The notes below the pieces were generated by a model. That model had not been told where the DNA came from, searched no databases, and saw only the letters and a program-made list of their open reading frames with translations. A program made the position numbers and the translations under genes. This document shows positions 1 to 7,866 of a stretch of 64,000 bases of DNA, in pieces. Each line of letters starts with the position of its first letter. Position 1 is the stretch's first letter. Source of the DNA: CAVPGP01 sp963704025 (GTDB lineage: Bacteria; Actinomycetota; Thermoleophilia; Gaiellales; Gaiellaceae); contig CAVPGP010000002.1 in assembly GCA_963704025.1 (NCBI GenBank), forward strand, positions 620,001-684,000, in the 5' to 3' direction.

Positions 1-492
1 CGCCAACCAAAGCTGCTGCTGCTCGACGAGCCGACCACCGGCCTCGACCCGGCAGGAATGCGCGACATGCGCGATCTCGTGCGGCGCCTCGCCGGCGACG
101 GAATCACGATCATGCTGTCCAGCCACCTCCTGAACGAGGTCGAGGAGCTGTGCAACCGCGTCGCGATCATCCGCACGGGGCGGATCGTGTACGAGGGGCG
201 CCTGCTCGAGTTGCTGGCGACCGCGGCCAGCGGTTACCGCCTCCGGTCGAGCGAGCCGGAGCGAGCACGGATGCTCTGCCTCTCCCACCCAGGAGTCAAG
301 GACGTCAGCCTCGACGGCAGCGACGTGCGCTTCAAGGCGGACGAAGAGTCCGTCGCCGCGCTCTCGATCGCGCTCGGCCAGGCCCGCATTGGAGTCACTG
401 CGCTCGTACCCGAGACCGCAAGCCTCGAGGAGCTCTTCCTCGGTCTCACCGGCGGCGAGTCGAGCGACCACGATCGCGTGGCGGTCGCCTGA
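1..492 (+). CDS. ABC transporter ATP-binding protein, 5' truncated
   Basis: C-terminal part of an ABC exporter ATPase that runs in from the left edge; the reading frame is open from base 1. The Walker B strand LLLLDEP (residues 5-11) is followed by the D-loop TGLD and by the H-loop histidine in SSHLL (about residue 42). Walker A and the signature motif lie outside the window. The last 70 or so residues resemble the accessory tail of CcmA-type drug or antibiotic exporters. The stop TGA shares a base with the ATG of the permease gene that follows, so the two are translationally coupled. The substrate cannot be read from the sequence. Confidence 0.93.
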   Translation, partial: RQPKLLLLDEPTTGLDPAGMRDMRDLVRRLAGDGITIMLSSHLLNEVEELCNRVAIIRTGRIVYEGRLLELLATAASGYRLRSSEPERARMLCLSHPGVKDVSLDGSDVRFKADEESVAALSIALGQARIGVTALVPETASLEELFLGLTGGESSDHDRVAVA

Positions 493-1308
493 TGAGCGCG
501 GTCGCCAACGTCTACCGCTGGGAGATCGCCAAGCTGCTCGCGCAGAAACGCACCTACCTCGGGCTCGGCGCCGCGATCCTGGTTCCGATCCTCTTCGTCG
601 TCGTGCTCGTGCTCCAGACCGGAGGGCCCAACGACGTCCCGCTCGGCCGTTACATCCGCGACACCGGCCTCGCCGTCCCCTTCGTCGTCCTCTTCTTCCT
701 GTCGATCTGGGGCTTCCCGTTGATCACGGCGCTCGTCGCCGGCGACATCGTCGCCTCGGAGAGTCAGAACGGCACGCTGAAGACGATCCTCACCCGCTCG
801 CGCACGCGAGGAGAGGTCTTCGCCGGCAAGGTGCTCGCCGCGATCAGCTATACGCTCGTCGTGGTCTTCGCGATGGGCCTCGTCGGCGTCGTCGCCGGCA
901 CCATCGCCTGGGGCTTCCACCCACTCACGTCTCTCTCGGGAACGCAAGGTTCCGGCCGGTCACGGACTTGCGCTGCTCGCCGCCAGCCTGGCGATCTACA
1001 CGCTCCCGCTCGTCGGCATCGCCGCCTTCGGGATCCTGCTCTCGACCGTCACGCGCAACAGCGCGGCCTCGGTCGTCGGGACGCTGATGTTCGCGCTGCT
1101 GATGCAGCTGCTCGGCGTCCTCCCCGGTACCGAGAGCTTCCGCGCGTACCTGCTCGGCACCCAGTTCGAAGCCTGGCACGGCTTCCTCCGCACGCCCGCC
1201 GACTGGACGCCCGTAATCCGCGCCCTCTGGGTCTGCGCCCTCTACATCGGCGTGGCGCTTGCCGGCGCGTACCTCGTCTTCCTCCGCCGCGACGTCGCAG
1301 GCGAATAG
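492..1308 (+). pseudogene. ABC-2 type transporter permease, frameshifted
   Basis: Membrane partner of the preceding ATPase. The first part (492 to about 942) starts MSAVANVYRWEIAKLLAQKR and has hydrophobic helices and the cytoplasmic segment SESQNGTLKTILTRSRTRGE, typical of ABC-2 permeases. The frame is then lost, but resumes one base later with VPAGHGLALLAASLAIYTLP, more helices and the end VFLRRDVAGE. Removing one C in the stretch aacgcaagg (about 942) restores a single open frame of about 271 residues. Everything else in the gene looks intact, so this is either a very recent lesion or a sequencing error. Confidence 0.8.
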
Positions 1309-1443
1309 GCGAGCCGGGACCGACGCCCTTGCCGCGCCGGTGCTTCAATCTCGCGACGCCGGGAGTACTGTTCAGCGATGGCGGGCGTGTATCCGCACAG
1401 CTGACGGTTTTCCATGGGAGTCTCAGGCACCGTCGCGGCACAG

Positions 1444-1581
1444 ATGAGCTACCAGCTCGAGTTCTCGGAAGCCGAGCGTCGCTGGAACGCGTTCTACACC
1501 GAGCAAGTGTCCCTCTATCGGCAGCATCTCGATCGACCTCGGGTCGATCAGAGTCGTGGTTCGGGCAACAAGGGGAACTAG
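1444..1581 (+). CDS. small ORF, 45 aa, unknown
   Basis: A short frame beginning MSYQLEFSEAERRW, rich in charged and aromatic residues and compositionally like real protein. An in-frame ATG at 1414 would add ten residues. No Shine-Dalgarno is evident. Its stop codon lies inside the left arm of the palindromic element at 1578-1745, so the element may have truncated a longer gene. No family is recognised and it may be a remnant. Confidence 0.3.
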   Translation: MSYQLEFSEAERRWNAFYTEQVSLYRQHLDRPRVDQSRGSGNKGN

Positions 1582-1745
1582 AGGCTTGATGTGAAACACC
1601 GGCACGCACGGCTGGTGTGCCAGACACGGCGCGGTTCAACCGGCTCGGGCTTGCCCGTAGCACCACTACGCGTTGCCCCGATCCGGCTGAACCGCTTGAT
1701 CTGGCCCATCCCCGCACGCACCCCAGTTTCACATCAAGCCTCTAG
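1578..1745. repeat. 168-bp palindromic (MITE-like) element
   Basis: The element is bounded by a perfect 20-bp inverted repeat: ctagaggcttgatgtgaaac at 1578-1597 and its reverse complement at 1726-1745. Inside, a second imperfect arm pair (gcggttcaaccgg near 1632 and ccggctgaaccgc near 1683) makes most of the element self-complementary. It has no coding capacity. The 5-mer gggga flanks it on both sides (1572-1576 and 1746-1750), a possible target duplication with one extra base on the left. It could be a MITE or REP-like unit, or a long bidirectional hairpin between the small ORF and the tRNA. Confidence 0.6.
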
Positions 1746-1757
1746 GGGGAGAAAGAG

Positions 1758-1782
1758 AAGCCCCGACATGCGGGGCTTTTCT
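1758..1782 (-). terminator. bidirectional rho-independent terminator
   Basis: An 8-bp stem (aagccccg and cggggctt) with a 5-base loop (acatg), followed by T-rich sequence in both directions. It lies 4 bases beyond the 3' end of the minus-strand tRNA and so would terminate it. Confidence 0.75.
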
Positions 1783-1785
1783 TGT

Positions 1786-1859
1786 TGGGCCCGCCTGGAC
1801 TCGAACCAGGGACCGACGGATTATGAGTCCGCTGCTCTGACCAACTGAGCTACGGGCCC
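1786..1859 (-). tRNA. tRNA-Met (anticodon CAT; could be Ile2)
   Basis: Read on the minus strand, the 7-bp acceptor stem begins GGGCCCG, the D arm contains AGCTCAGTTGGTCAGAGC, the anticodon loop is CTCATAA (CAT, with atg at 1823-1825 on the plus strand), and the T arm carries GGTTCGAGTCC. The discriminator is A at 1786, and CCA is not encoded. A CAT anticodon outside an initiator context is either elongator Met or the lysidine-modified Ile2 tRNA; I cannot settle this by eye, though Met is more likely. A strong terminator follows. Confidence 0.93.
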
Positions 1860-1928
1860 GCTCGCGCTTCACCGTACAGCACGGTTCCACGGAACGGATC
1901 GGAGCGCCTCGCATAGACTTTCCGGCGC

Positions 1929-2381
1929 GTGAAGGTCTTCCAACACGAGAAGCATTTCCGCACGTCTCGAGGTCTCGAGATCTCGGACATCACCGACGAG
2001 GTGAACGCGGTGGTGCGCGAGAGCGGCGTTCGCGACGGCATCGCCTGCGTCTACTCGCCGCACACCACCTGCTGCGTGCGGGTCAACGAGTTCGAGTCGG
2101 GCTTCCTCGAGGACTTCGCCCTGATGCTGAAGCGGCTCGTGCCGAGCGACGGCTACTACGCGCACGACGACTGGGACAAGCGCACGGAGAACATCTGCGA
2201 GGAGGACATGGAGTTCGGCAACGGCCACTCGCACTGCATGTCGATGCTCCTCGGCTCCGCCGGCGAGTCGATCCCCGTCCGCGACGGCGAGCTCTCCCTC
2301 GGCCAGTGGCAGCGTGTGCTCTTCATCGAGCTTGACCGCGAGCGCGACCGGCGTTGGCTCGTCCAGGTCGTCGGCAACTAA
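1929..2381 (+). CDS. YjbQ/UPF0047 family protein
   Basis: A 150-residue single-domain protein of the UPF0047 (YjbQ) family. It has the family landmarks: SPHTTCCVRVNE around residues 44-55, the DNxxxR-like helix, NGHSHCMSMLLG around residues 97-108, and the GQWQRVLFIELDR end. Characterised members have weak thiamine-phosphate synthase activity, but the physiological role is not settled. The GTG start has no Shine-Dalgarno; a TAGACT box at 1914-1919 lies 9 bases upstream, which suggests a nearly leaderless mRNA. It is a single gene between the tRNA and the convergent sigma factor gene. Confidence 0.92.
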   Translation: MKVFQHEKHFRTSRGLEISDITDEVNAVVRESGVRDGIACVYSPHTTCCVRVNEFESGFLEDFALMLKRLVPSDGYYAHDDWDKRTENICEEDMEFGNGHSHCMSMLLGSAGESIPVRDGELSLGQWQRVLFIELDRERDRRWLVQVVGN

Positions 2382-2413
2382 CGCACCAACTAGACGACGG
2401 CCCGCCCCCGCCG

Positions 2414-3472
2414 TCACATGGCGGCGCCGACTCCGGCGAGCTCCCGCTTCTCCGCGAGGCGCCTCAACGCGTCCGTCTCCAGCTGGCGGACCCGCTCGCG
2501 CGTGATCCCCAGCGTCCGGCCGATCTCCTCAAGCGACTTCGGCTCCTCGGCGCCATCCAACCCGTAGCGCAGCTTGAGGATCAGCGCCTGGCGCTCCGGC
2601 AGCTCGCCTAGGGCGCGGTGCAGGGCCGCATTGGTGAGGCCGACGTTGACCTCCTCCTCCACGGGGGCCTGGTCGGACGGGATCAGCTCTCCGTGCGTCG
2701 CGGAGTCCTCGTGGCCGGACAGCGGCTTGTCGAGGCTCGTGACGGCACGCGCCGCGTTCCGCACCTCGCGCACCTGCTTGAGCGGCAGCTTCGATCGCTT
2801 CGCGATTTCCTCGTCTGACGGCGGACGCTCGAGCTCGGCCGTCAGCTCGCGCTCGGCGCGGTTGATCTTCTGCTCGCGCTCCACGATGTGCACCGGGATC
2901 CTGATGGTGCGCGACTTGTTGGCGACCCCGCGCTGCACCGCCTGGCGGATCCACCACGTGGCGTACGTCGAGAACTTGAACCCCTTCCGGTGGTCGAACT
3001 TCTCGACGGCGCGGATCAGCCCGATGATCCCCTCCTGGATCAGGTCCAAGAGCGACAGCCCGTGGCCCTGGTACTTCTTGGCGATCGAGACGACGAGGCG
3101 GAGGTTCGAGTTGATCATCCGGTCTCTCGCCCGCTTGTCGCCGCGCTCGATCTTCTTCGCCAGCTCCACCTCCTCGGCTGCCGTGAGCAGCGGATAGCGG
3201 CCGGCCTCGTTCAGGAAGAGCTGCAGCGCATCGGTCGTCGTCACCGCGAGATCGCCGTTGACGTACACCGTGTCGCTGCGCTCACCCTCGTGCAGACGCC
3301 GCTGGCAGTCGTCCGTCAGGTCGATGCCCGCCGCCTCGATGCGCTCGAACAGCGCCTCGATCTCCTCGTCGTCCATCTCGAGCGTCTGCACGATCTCGTT
3401 CAGCTCGGTGAGATGGATGCAGCCGTGCTCCTCACCGTGCTCCAGCAGGCGCGCGATCTGGTCCTGGTTCAT
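2414..3472 (-). CDS. sigA: principal-type RNA polymerase sigma-70 factor
   Basis: A 352-residue sigma-70 protein with all functional regions. An acidic region 1.1-like module fills residues 1-60. Region 1.2 (DALQLFLNEAGRYPLLT) is followed by region 2 (NLRLVVSIAKKYQGHGL and the -10 reader FSTYATWWIRQAV), region 3 (SKLPLKQVREV) and region 4 with the -35 helix-turn-helix (LEEIGRTLGITRERVRQLE). The presence of region 1.1 and the near-canonical 2.4 helix favour the housekeeping factor over a group 2 sigma. The ATG at 3472 is preceded by GGGAAGGGGG, a strong ribosome site, so the longer frame from 3505 is not needed. Confidence 0.92.
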   Translation of the reverse strand: MNQDQIARLLEHGEEHGCIHLTELNEIVQTLEMDDEEIEALFERIEAAGIDLTDDCQRRLHEGERSDTVYVNGDLAVTTTDALQLFLNEAGRYPLLTAAEEVELAKKIERGDKRARDRMINSNLRLVVSIAKKYQGHGLSLLDLIQEGIIGLIRAVEKFDHRKGFKFSTYATWWIRQAVQRGVANKSRTIRIPVHIVEREQKINRAERELTAELERPPSDEEIAKRSKLPLKQVREVRNAARAVTSLDKPLSGHEDSATHGELIPSDQAPVEEEVNVGLTNAALHRALGELPERQALILKLRYGLDGAEEPKSLEEIGRTLGITRERVRQLETDALRRLAEKRELAGVGAAM

Positions 3473-3508
3473 ATCCGCCCCCTTCCCGGAGCGCTCGCGG
3501 ATCAACCG

Positions 3509-4075
3509 TTAGATCAAACCGCAGTATCGCGCGGTATTGGGCCAGGGGAAGAATCCTAGGCCGGACCGGTGCGCCCGCTCCGCCACCCACATCTGCTCGA
3601 GCGGCGACCAGTTGTCGGCCGTGCCCTTCCTGTGCAGGAGCCACGAGCCGTAGCGGCGCTGGAACGAGATGTCCATCTGGAGGCCGCCGTAGTAGCCGTT
3701 GCCGGTTCTCGCCTGCCAATGTCCCTCGTAGCTGTGGATGCACTTCCACTGGCGCCTGTGCGGCGGATGGAGAGCACTGCGGCGTGCGGCGGCAGCGCGC
3801 CTGCGCCAGAGCTCGCGCACCCGGAGGCGGTAGGAGAGGTCGCGCGACCCGGCGGCGGAATCCAGCGTCGGCGATCGGCGGACGCCCATCAGGCGCTGCC
3901 AGCGCCAGGTCTCGGCGCGGAACTGCCTGACGTCGTCGAGCAGCTCCGCGGCGCGAACCTGCTGGGCGGCGGCCGCGTGCTGCGCCCGAGGCGCCGCGTT
4001 CGGGGCGTCGGTGCGCACGGCGATCGCGAGCAGGAGCGCGCACAGAACGACGCCGGTCGCGATCAGCTTGAGCAA
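3509..4075 (-). CDS. secreted transglycosylase-like (Rpf-type) protein
   Basis: Predicted exported protein. The TTG start at 4075 is preceded by agagggg at good spacing and gives a hydrophobic signal segment (LKLIATGVVLCALLLAIAV); an ATG at 4111 is also in frame. A charged linker of about 80 residues leads to a C-terminal lysozyme-fold domain with WKCIHSYEGHW, GNGYYGGLQM and WSPLEQMWVAERA, the pattern of resuscitation-promoting factors and soluble transglycosylases, where the Glu in the first motif is catalytic. It probably cleaves peptidoglycan outside the membrane. It lies upstream of sigA on the same strand, 36 bases away. Confidence 0.85.
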   Translation of the reverse strand: MLKLIATGVVLCALLLAIAVRTDAPNAAPRAQHAAAAQQVRAAELLDDVRQFRAETWRWQRLMGVRRSPTLDSAAGSRDLSYRLRVRELWRRRAAAARRSALHPPHRRQWKCIHSYEGHWQARTGNGYYGGLQMDISFQRRYGSWLLHRKGTADNWSPLEQMWVAERAHRSGLGFFPWPNTARYCGLI

Positions 4076-4229
4076 GCATTCCCCTCTGCCGCTTACAGGA
4101 CGGCCCCTCACGGGCGGATGCTCTGAGCGCTGAACCGGAGTGCCAGCAGGTGGCTAGCGCCGAGCGAACTCTGCAAGACGCTAGCAGACCGCGGCCGCTC
4201 CCTGTTTGAACGATCTGTTAGGAAATCGG

Positions 4230-5099
4230 TCAGGCTTCGTCGACCAGCCGGAGCGACGCCGGCGCCCCGTCGCCGCCGCGCCGTCGCCCTCGAGCCAGCT
4301 TGCGCACGTACAGGCGCTCGTTCGCCGCCCGGTAGAGCGACAGGCCGTTCTCGCCCTCCCGCGGGAAGCACGCCCAGCCGAAGGTGATCGCGCACCCCTC
4401 TTCGCCGAGGCGCCCCTCGAGGCGGTTCGCCAGCCTCGCGGGGTCGTCCGGCAGCCCCGTCACGAGAGCGAACTCGTCGCTCCCGACCCGGGCGATGTCG
4501 TCGTCGGGCTGCAGCCCCCGACCGAGCAGCTCCGCCAGCCGGCGGAGCACCTCGTCGCCCTCTCGGAGACCGTGCTCCTCGTTGATGCGGGAGAGCGCGT
4601 CGAGGTCGCCGACCAGGAGCGTGAACGGGTCACGCGACGCGAGACGCCGGCCGATCGCGCTCTCGAAGGCGCGCGTGTTCGGCAGGCCGGTCAGCGTGTC
4701 CCGGGTCGCGAGCAGCCGGAGCTCCGCGACGAGGTCGCGCTTCGAGGAGGCGAACCAGCCGACGGCCGCGCCGATCGCGACGAAGGTGGAGAGCCGGATC
4801 AGCGTGGGCTCCCACGCGTCGACCGAGGTCACGTGCGGGTTGACCGCGAGCCCGGCCGCATAGAAGCCGGCCGCCGCGCCCCCGCCTGCCGCGCCCACCA
4901 ACGGCCCTGTGCCGAGCGCCAGGAGGGCGATCGGCAGGTAGTAGAGGTGACCGATGCCGAGGCCGGGACGCTCGAAGCAGGCGAAGAGGACGAACACCGC
5001 CGGAAAGCCGAGCAGCGAACCGCAGGCGTACAGACGACGTCGATGCCCGGCCGCAGACACGCTAGTCACCCTGGTCGACCTCCCCCGAACGGGCATCAC
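4230..5099 (-). CDS. membrane GGDEF protein with altered signature
   Basis: A 289-residue protein with about four hydrophobic segments (residues 25-120) followed by a GGDEF domain (about 125-280). The substrate loop RDTLTGLPNTRAFE and the metal-site strand LLVGDLDALSRINEEHG are clear. The signature reads GSDEF instead of GGDEF at about residue 206, with the second Gly replaced by Ser. No RxxD inhibitory site is visible. It may be an active diguanylate cyclase, since some GGDEF variants are, or a degenerate c-di-GMP or GTP sensor. It lies divergently from the RTX-like secreted protein. Confidence 0.85.
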   Translation of the reverse strand: MMPVRGRSTRVTSVSAAGHRRRLYACGSLLGFPAVFVLFACFERPGLGIGHLYYLPIALLALGTGPLVGAAGGGAAAGFYAAGLAVNPHVTSVDAWEPTLIRLSTFVAIGAAVGWFASSKRDLVAELRLLATRDTLTGLPNTRAFESAIGRRLASRDPFTLLVGDLDALSRINEEHGLREGDEVLRRLAELLGRGLQPDDDIARVGSDEFALVTGLPDDPARLANRLEGRLGEEGCAITFGWACFPREGENGLSLYRAANERLYVRKLARGRRRGGDGAPASLRLVDEA

Positions 5100-5199
5100 T
5101 CGTTCGAGTGTTTCTGGGCAAGTTTTCTCGCGTTCGGGCGACCTCAGTCTGGCAACTCAAAAACACGAGCTGCGGCAGAAAGCAGGGGTTCGACAACAC

Positions 5200-6162
5200 A
5201 TGAACCGCACAAGATGGCTCATGCTCTTCGGAGTGTGCGTTCTCGTGTTCGCATCGACGGCGGCGGCGAAGACGCTCCGTGGAGATGCGAACCCGAACAC
5301 GCTTACAGGAACAGCGCTCGCCGACGTGCTGTACGGCTATGCCGGCAACGACAACCTGAGCGGCCTCGACGCCAACGACGGGCTGTTCGGCGGTCTCGAC
5401 AACGACACGCTCACCGGCGGCGACGGCGACGACCGGCTCCACGGCGACGCCGGCAACGACACCGTCAGCGGCGGGAATGGCATCGACCGCGTCTACGGCG
5501 ACGACGGGAACGACACCGTCAACGGCGACGACGGCAACGACCAGATGTACGGCAATGCCGGCGACGACACCCTCAACGGGGGCCTTGGCGACGACCGCGG
5601 TTACGGCGGCAACGGCGACGACACGCTGAACGGCTCCTCCGGGAACAACTGGCTCTCGGGCGACAACGGCAACGACCGTGTCACCGACCTCGCCGTCGGC
5701 GGCGTCAGCCGCCTCTACGGCGGCGCCGGCAACGACGTCCTCGTCTCCGGCGCCGGCAACGACTGGCTCTCCGCCGGCATGGGCGACGATCAGCTCACCG
5801 GCGGGGCCGGAAACGACCACCTGAACGACATCGGCGGCACGAACACGCTGAACGGCGGCGACGGCAACGACGCCATCGCCGGCGGCCCGAACGCCGACAC
5901 GGTCGACGGCGGCAACGGCGACGACCGGATCCAGACCGGCGCCGGCGCGGACTCCGTCACGGCGGGCGCCGGGAACGACTTCGTCAACGTCAGCTCGGGC
6001 GGCAGCACTGTCAACCTGGGCGACGGCGACGACATGTTCTACGCGACGTCGATCGACAACCTCGTCGACAACGTCACGTGCGGCCCCGGCAACGACACCG
6101 TCTGGGTTCGCGCCAACGACGTGGTCGCGGCCGACTGCGAGACGGTCAACCGGCTCGGCTAG
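5200..6162 (+). CDS. secreted RTX-like calcium-binding repeat protein
   Basis: About 320 residues: a signal peptide (MNRTRWLMLFGVCVLVFAS, cleavage after TAAA likely), then some 20 tandem nonapeptides of the GGxGxDxLx type (for example GGDGDDRLH, GNAGDDTLN, GGAGNDHLN). These fold into a calcium-stabilised parallel beta-roll. It has no N-terminal toxin or enzyme domain and no type I secretion tail; export is by the Sec route. It ends with a short Cys-containing segment (VTCGPGND and AADCETVNRLG) seen in actinobacterial relatives. It is probably a surface or matrix calcium-binding protein. Confidence 0.88.
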   Translation: MNRTRWLMLFGVCVLVFASTAAAKTLRGDANPNTLTGTALADVLYGYAGNDNLSGLDANDGLFGGLDNDTLTGGDGDDRLHGDAGNDTVSGGNGIDRVYGDDGNDTVNGDDGNDQMYGNAGDDTLNGGLGDDRGYGGNGDDTLNGSSGNNWLSGDNGNDRVTDLAVGGVSRLYGGAGNDVLVSGAGNDWLSAGMGDDQLTGGAGNDHLNDIGGTNTLNGGDGNDAIAGGPNADTVDGGNGDDRIQTGAGADSVTAGAGNDFVNVSSGGSTVNLGDGDDMFYATSIDNLVDNVTCGPGNDTVWVRANDVVAADCETVNRLG

Positions 6163-6263
6163 CAACGCGGGTCGCGAGGGTGGAGCGCAACACGGGCTCC
6201 ACCCTCGGCCCGTGCCCGTTGCGGGCGGCGCAGTAGCCCGGGCTGCCCGCTACGATCAAGCTC

Positions 6264-6719
6264 GTGACGTACGTCCTCGTGCCGCTGATCGTCCTCCTGA
6301 CGATCCTCGTCCTCTTCGGCGTCTTCATCCTCCTCTCGCGGTTCCGAGGCGGCAAGTACCTGCGCCCGCTCATTCGCCTGGTGTCGAAGGTCGGCTTCAT
6401 CCGGCGCTGGATCATGAAGGCGTCCGTCGCTGCGCTCGAGCGTGAGAACCCGCCGCTCGCGAGCGCCATGAAGAAGGCGGAGCTCTACGGGACTCCCACG
6501 ACTCCGGAGCAGGTGCAGAAGTTCATGAGCCGGCTCACCGCCGAGGAACGGCGCGCCTACCTCGCCGCCGCGGGCGAGCAGCAGCAGGAGGGAGCCGAGC
6601 CGGTGAACCGCCAGCAGCGCCGCCAGCTGGAGCGCCTCGGCGGGCAGACGCAGGGCGGCAGCCGGTCCGCGCGCCCGAAGAGCAGCGGCGGCAAGAGCGG
6701 CCGGAAGAAGCGCCGCTGA
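6264..6719 (+). CDS. single-pass membrane protein, unknown
   Basis: A 151-residue protein with one strong N-terminal transmembrane helix (residues 3-25), a middle helical region with TPTTPEQVQKFMSRLTAEER, and a very basic tail ending SGGKSGRKKRR. A TACGAT box at 6251-6256 lies 7 bases before the GTG start and there is no Shine-Dalgarno, so the mRNA is probably leaderless. The basic tail could contact RNA, ribosomes or phospholipid, but nothing in the sequence proves a role. No family recognised. Confidence 0.65.
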   Translation: MTYVLVPLIVLLTILVLFGVFILLSRFRGGKYLRPLIRLVSKVGFIRRWIMKASVAALERENPPLASAMKKAELYGTPTTPEQVQKFMSRLTAEERRAYLAAAGEQQQEGAEPVNRQQRRQLERLGGQTQGGSRSARPKSSGGKSGRKKRR

Positions 6720-6753
6720 CGGCCCGCGAACGCATTTCTTAGGCGTCCTTAAG

Positions 6754-7866
6754 GTGACCCTGCCATCGTCAGGTCGGCTCGTGCGCTTCCGTCGAATCGT
6801 CCCCATGGTCGTCGCCGCCCTGCTCGTCGCGCCGACGGCGGCCGGCGAGACCCACAACCTGCCGCCCGGTCTGCGGCTGGCCTCGCCCAGCGTCGCACGC
6901 CTCGGAGAAGGGCCGTTGCTGATCAGGGACTCGAAGCTCTCCGCGCACGCGGCGCGCTCGATCGCGGCCGGCCCGTCCTGGGGCGGCTTCTACACGACGC
7001 CGAGCGGCGCCTCGGTCCAGATCCTCGTCTCGACGGCCTATCCGCAGGACGAGACACTGCCCCAGAAGTGGGCGAACTTCCTCGACTCGCTCGTCCACGG
7101 CAAGGAGCTCTCGGATCTGACGGTCTACCTGGCGCCGATCGACGAGGTGCAGAGCTACTGCGGTGATCAGGCGCTCGCCTGCTACGACTCCGCGCAGTCG
7201 ATGCTCGTCGCTCCGGGCGAGCAGGTCGACGCCGACGTCTCGGCCGAGGCGGTCGTGACGCACGAGTACGGACACCACATCGCCGCAAACCGGTCGAACG
7301 CCCCCTGGACGGCGATCGACACCGGCACGAAGCGCTGGGCCTCGTACCTCCAGGTCTGCCAGAAGACCGGCCAGGGGGCGCTATTCCCGGGGGCAGAGGA
7401 CATGCGCAACTACCAGCTCAACCCGGGCGAGGGCTTCGCCGAGCAGTACCGCGTCCTGAACGAGCGCCGCGCGGGGCTCGCCGAGGTGCCCTGGGAGATC
7501 GTGTCGCAGGCGCTCTACCCGGACGCGATCTCGCTGTCGCTGCTCGAGCAGGACGTCGTCTCGCCCTGGCCCGGCACGACGGCGGCGACGCTGCGCGGCA
7601 CCGTCAGCGCGAAGGCACGAAGCCGCTCGTTCAGCGTCGCGACGGCGCTGGACGGGACGCTCAAGGCGACGCTGCACGCGCCGCCGAAGACGAAGCTCGC
7701 CTTCGACCTCTACGCCGGCTCAACGCGAGTCGGCCATGCCGTCACGACGCTCACGGGCCGCTCGCGCACGCTGCAGGCGACCGTCTGCGGGGTGCGTGCC
7801 TACCGCGTCTCGGTCACCCGGGTCTCCGGCACGGGCGCCTTCAGCGTCGGCGTCTCCAAGCCGTAG
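6754..7866 (+). CDS. secreted zinc metalloprotease-like protein
   Basis: A 370-residue exported protein with an N-terminal signal (VPMVVAALLVAPTAAG). The zinc-binding HExxH appears as VTHEYGHHIAANR (about residues 168-180), followed some 55 residues later by NPGEGFAEQYR, whose Glu could be the third ligand, as in gluzincin-type peptidases. Two paired cysteines flank the active region. The C-terminal 110 residues are a beta-rich domain like bacterial pre-peptidase or Ig-like modules. The substrate is unknown. Its 3' end overlaps the convergent antiporter gene by 67 bases. Confidence 0.78.
   Translation: MTLPSSGRLVRFRRIVPMVVAALLVAPTAAGETHNLPPGLRLASPSVARLGEGPLLIRDSKLSAHAARSIAAGPSWGGFYTTPSGASVQILVSTAYPQDETLPQKWANFLDSLVHGKELSDLTVYLAPIDEVQSYCGDQALACYDSAQSMLVAPGEQVDADVSAEAVVTHEYGHHIAANRSNAPWTAIDTGTKRWASYLQVCQKTGQGALFPGAEDMRNYQLNPGEGFAEQYRVLNERRAGLAEVPWEIVSQALYPDAISLSLLEQDVVSPWPGTTAATLRGTVSAKARSRSFSVATALDGTLKATLHAPPKTKLAFDLYAGSTRVGHAVTTLTGRSRTLQATVCGVRAYRVSVTRVSGTGAFSVGVSKP

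Noticed and set aside
5300..6100. Short-period GGC/GAC-rich repeats considered as non-coding satellite DNA
   Set aside because: They encode in-frame RTX nonapeptides behind a signal peptide.
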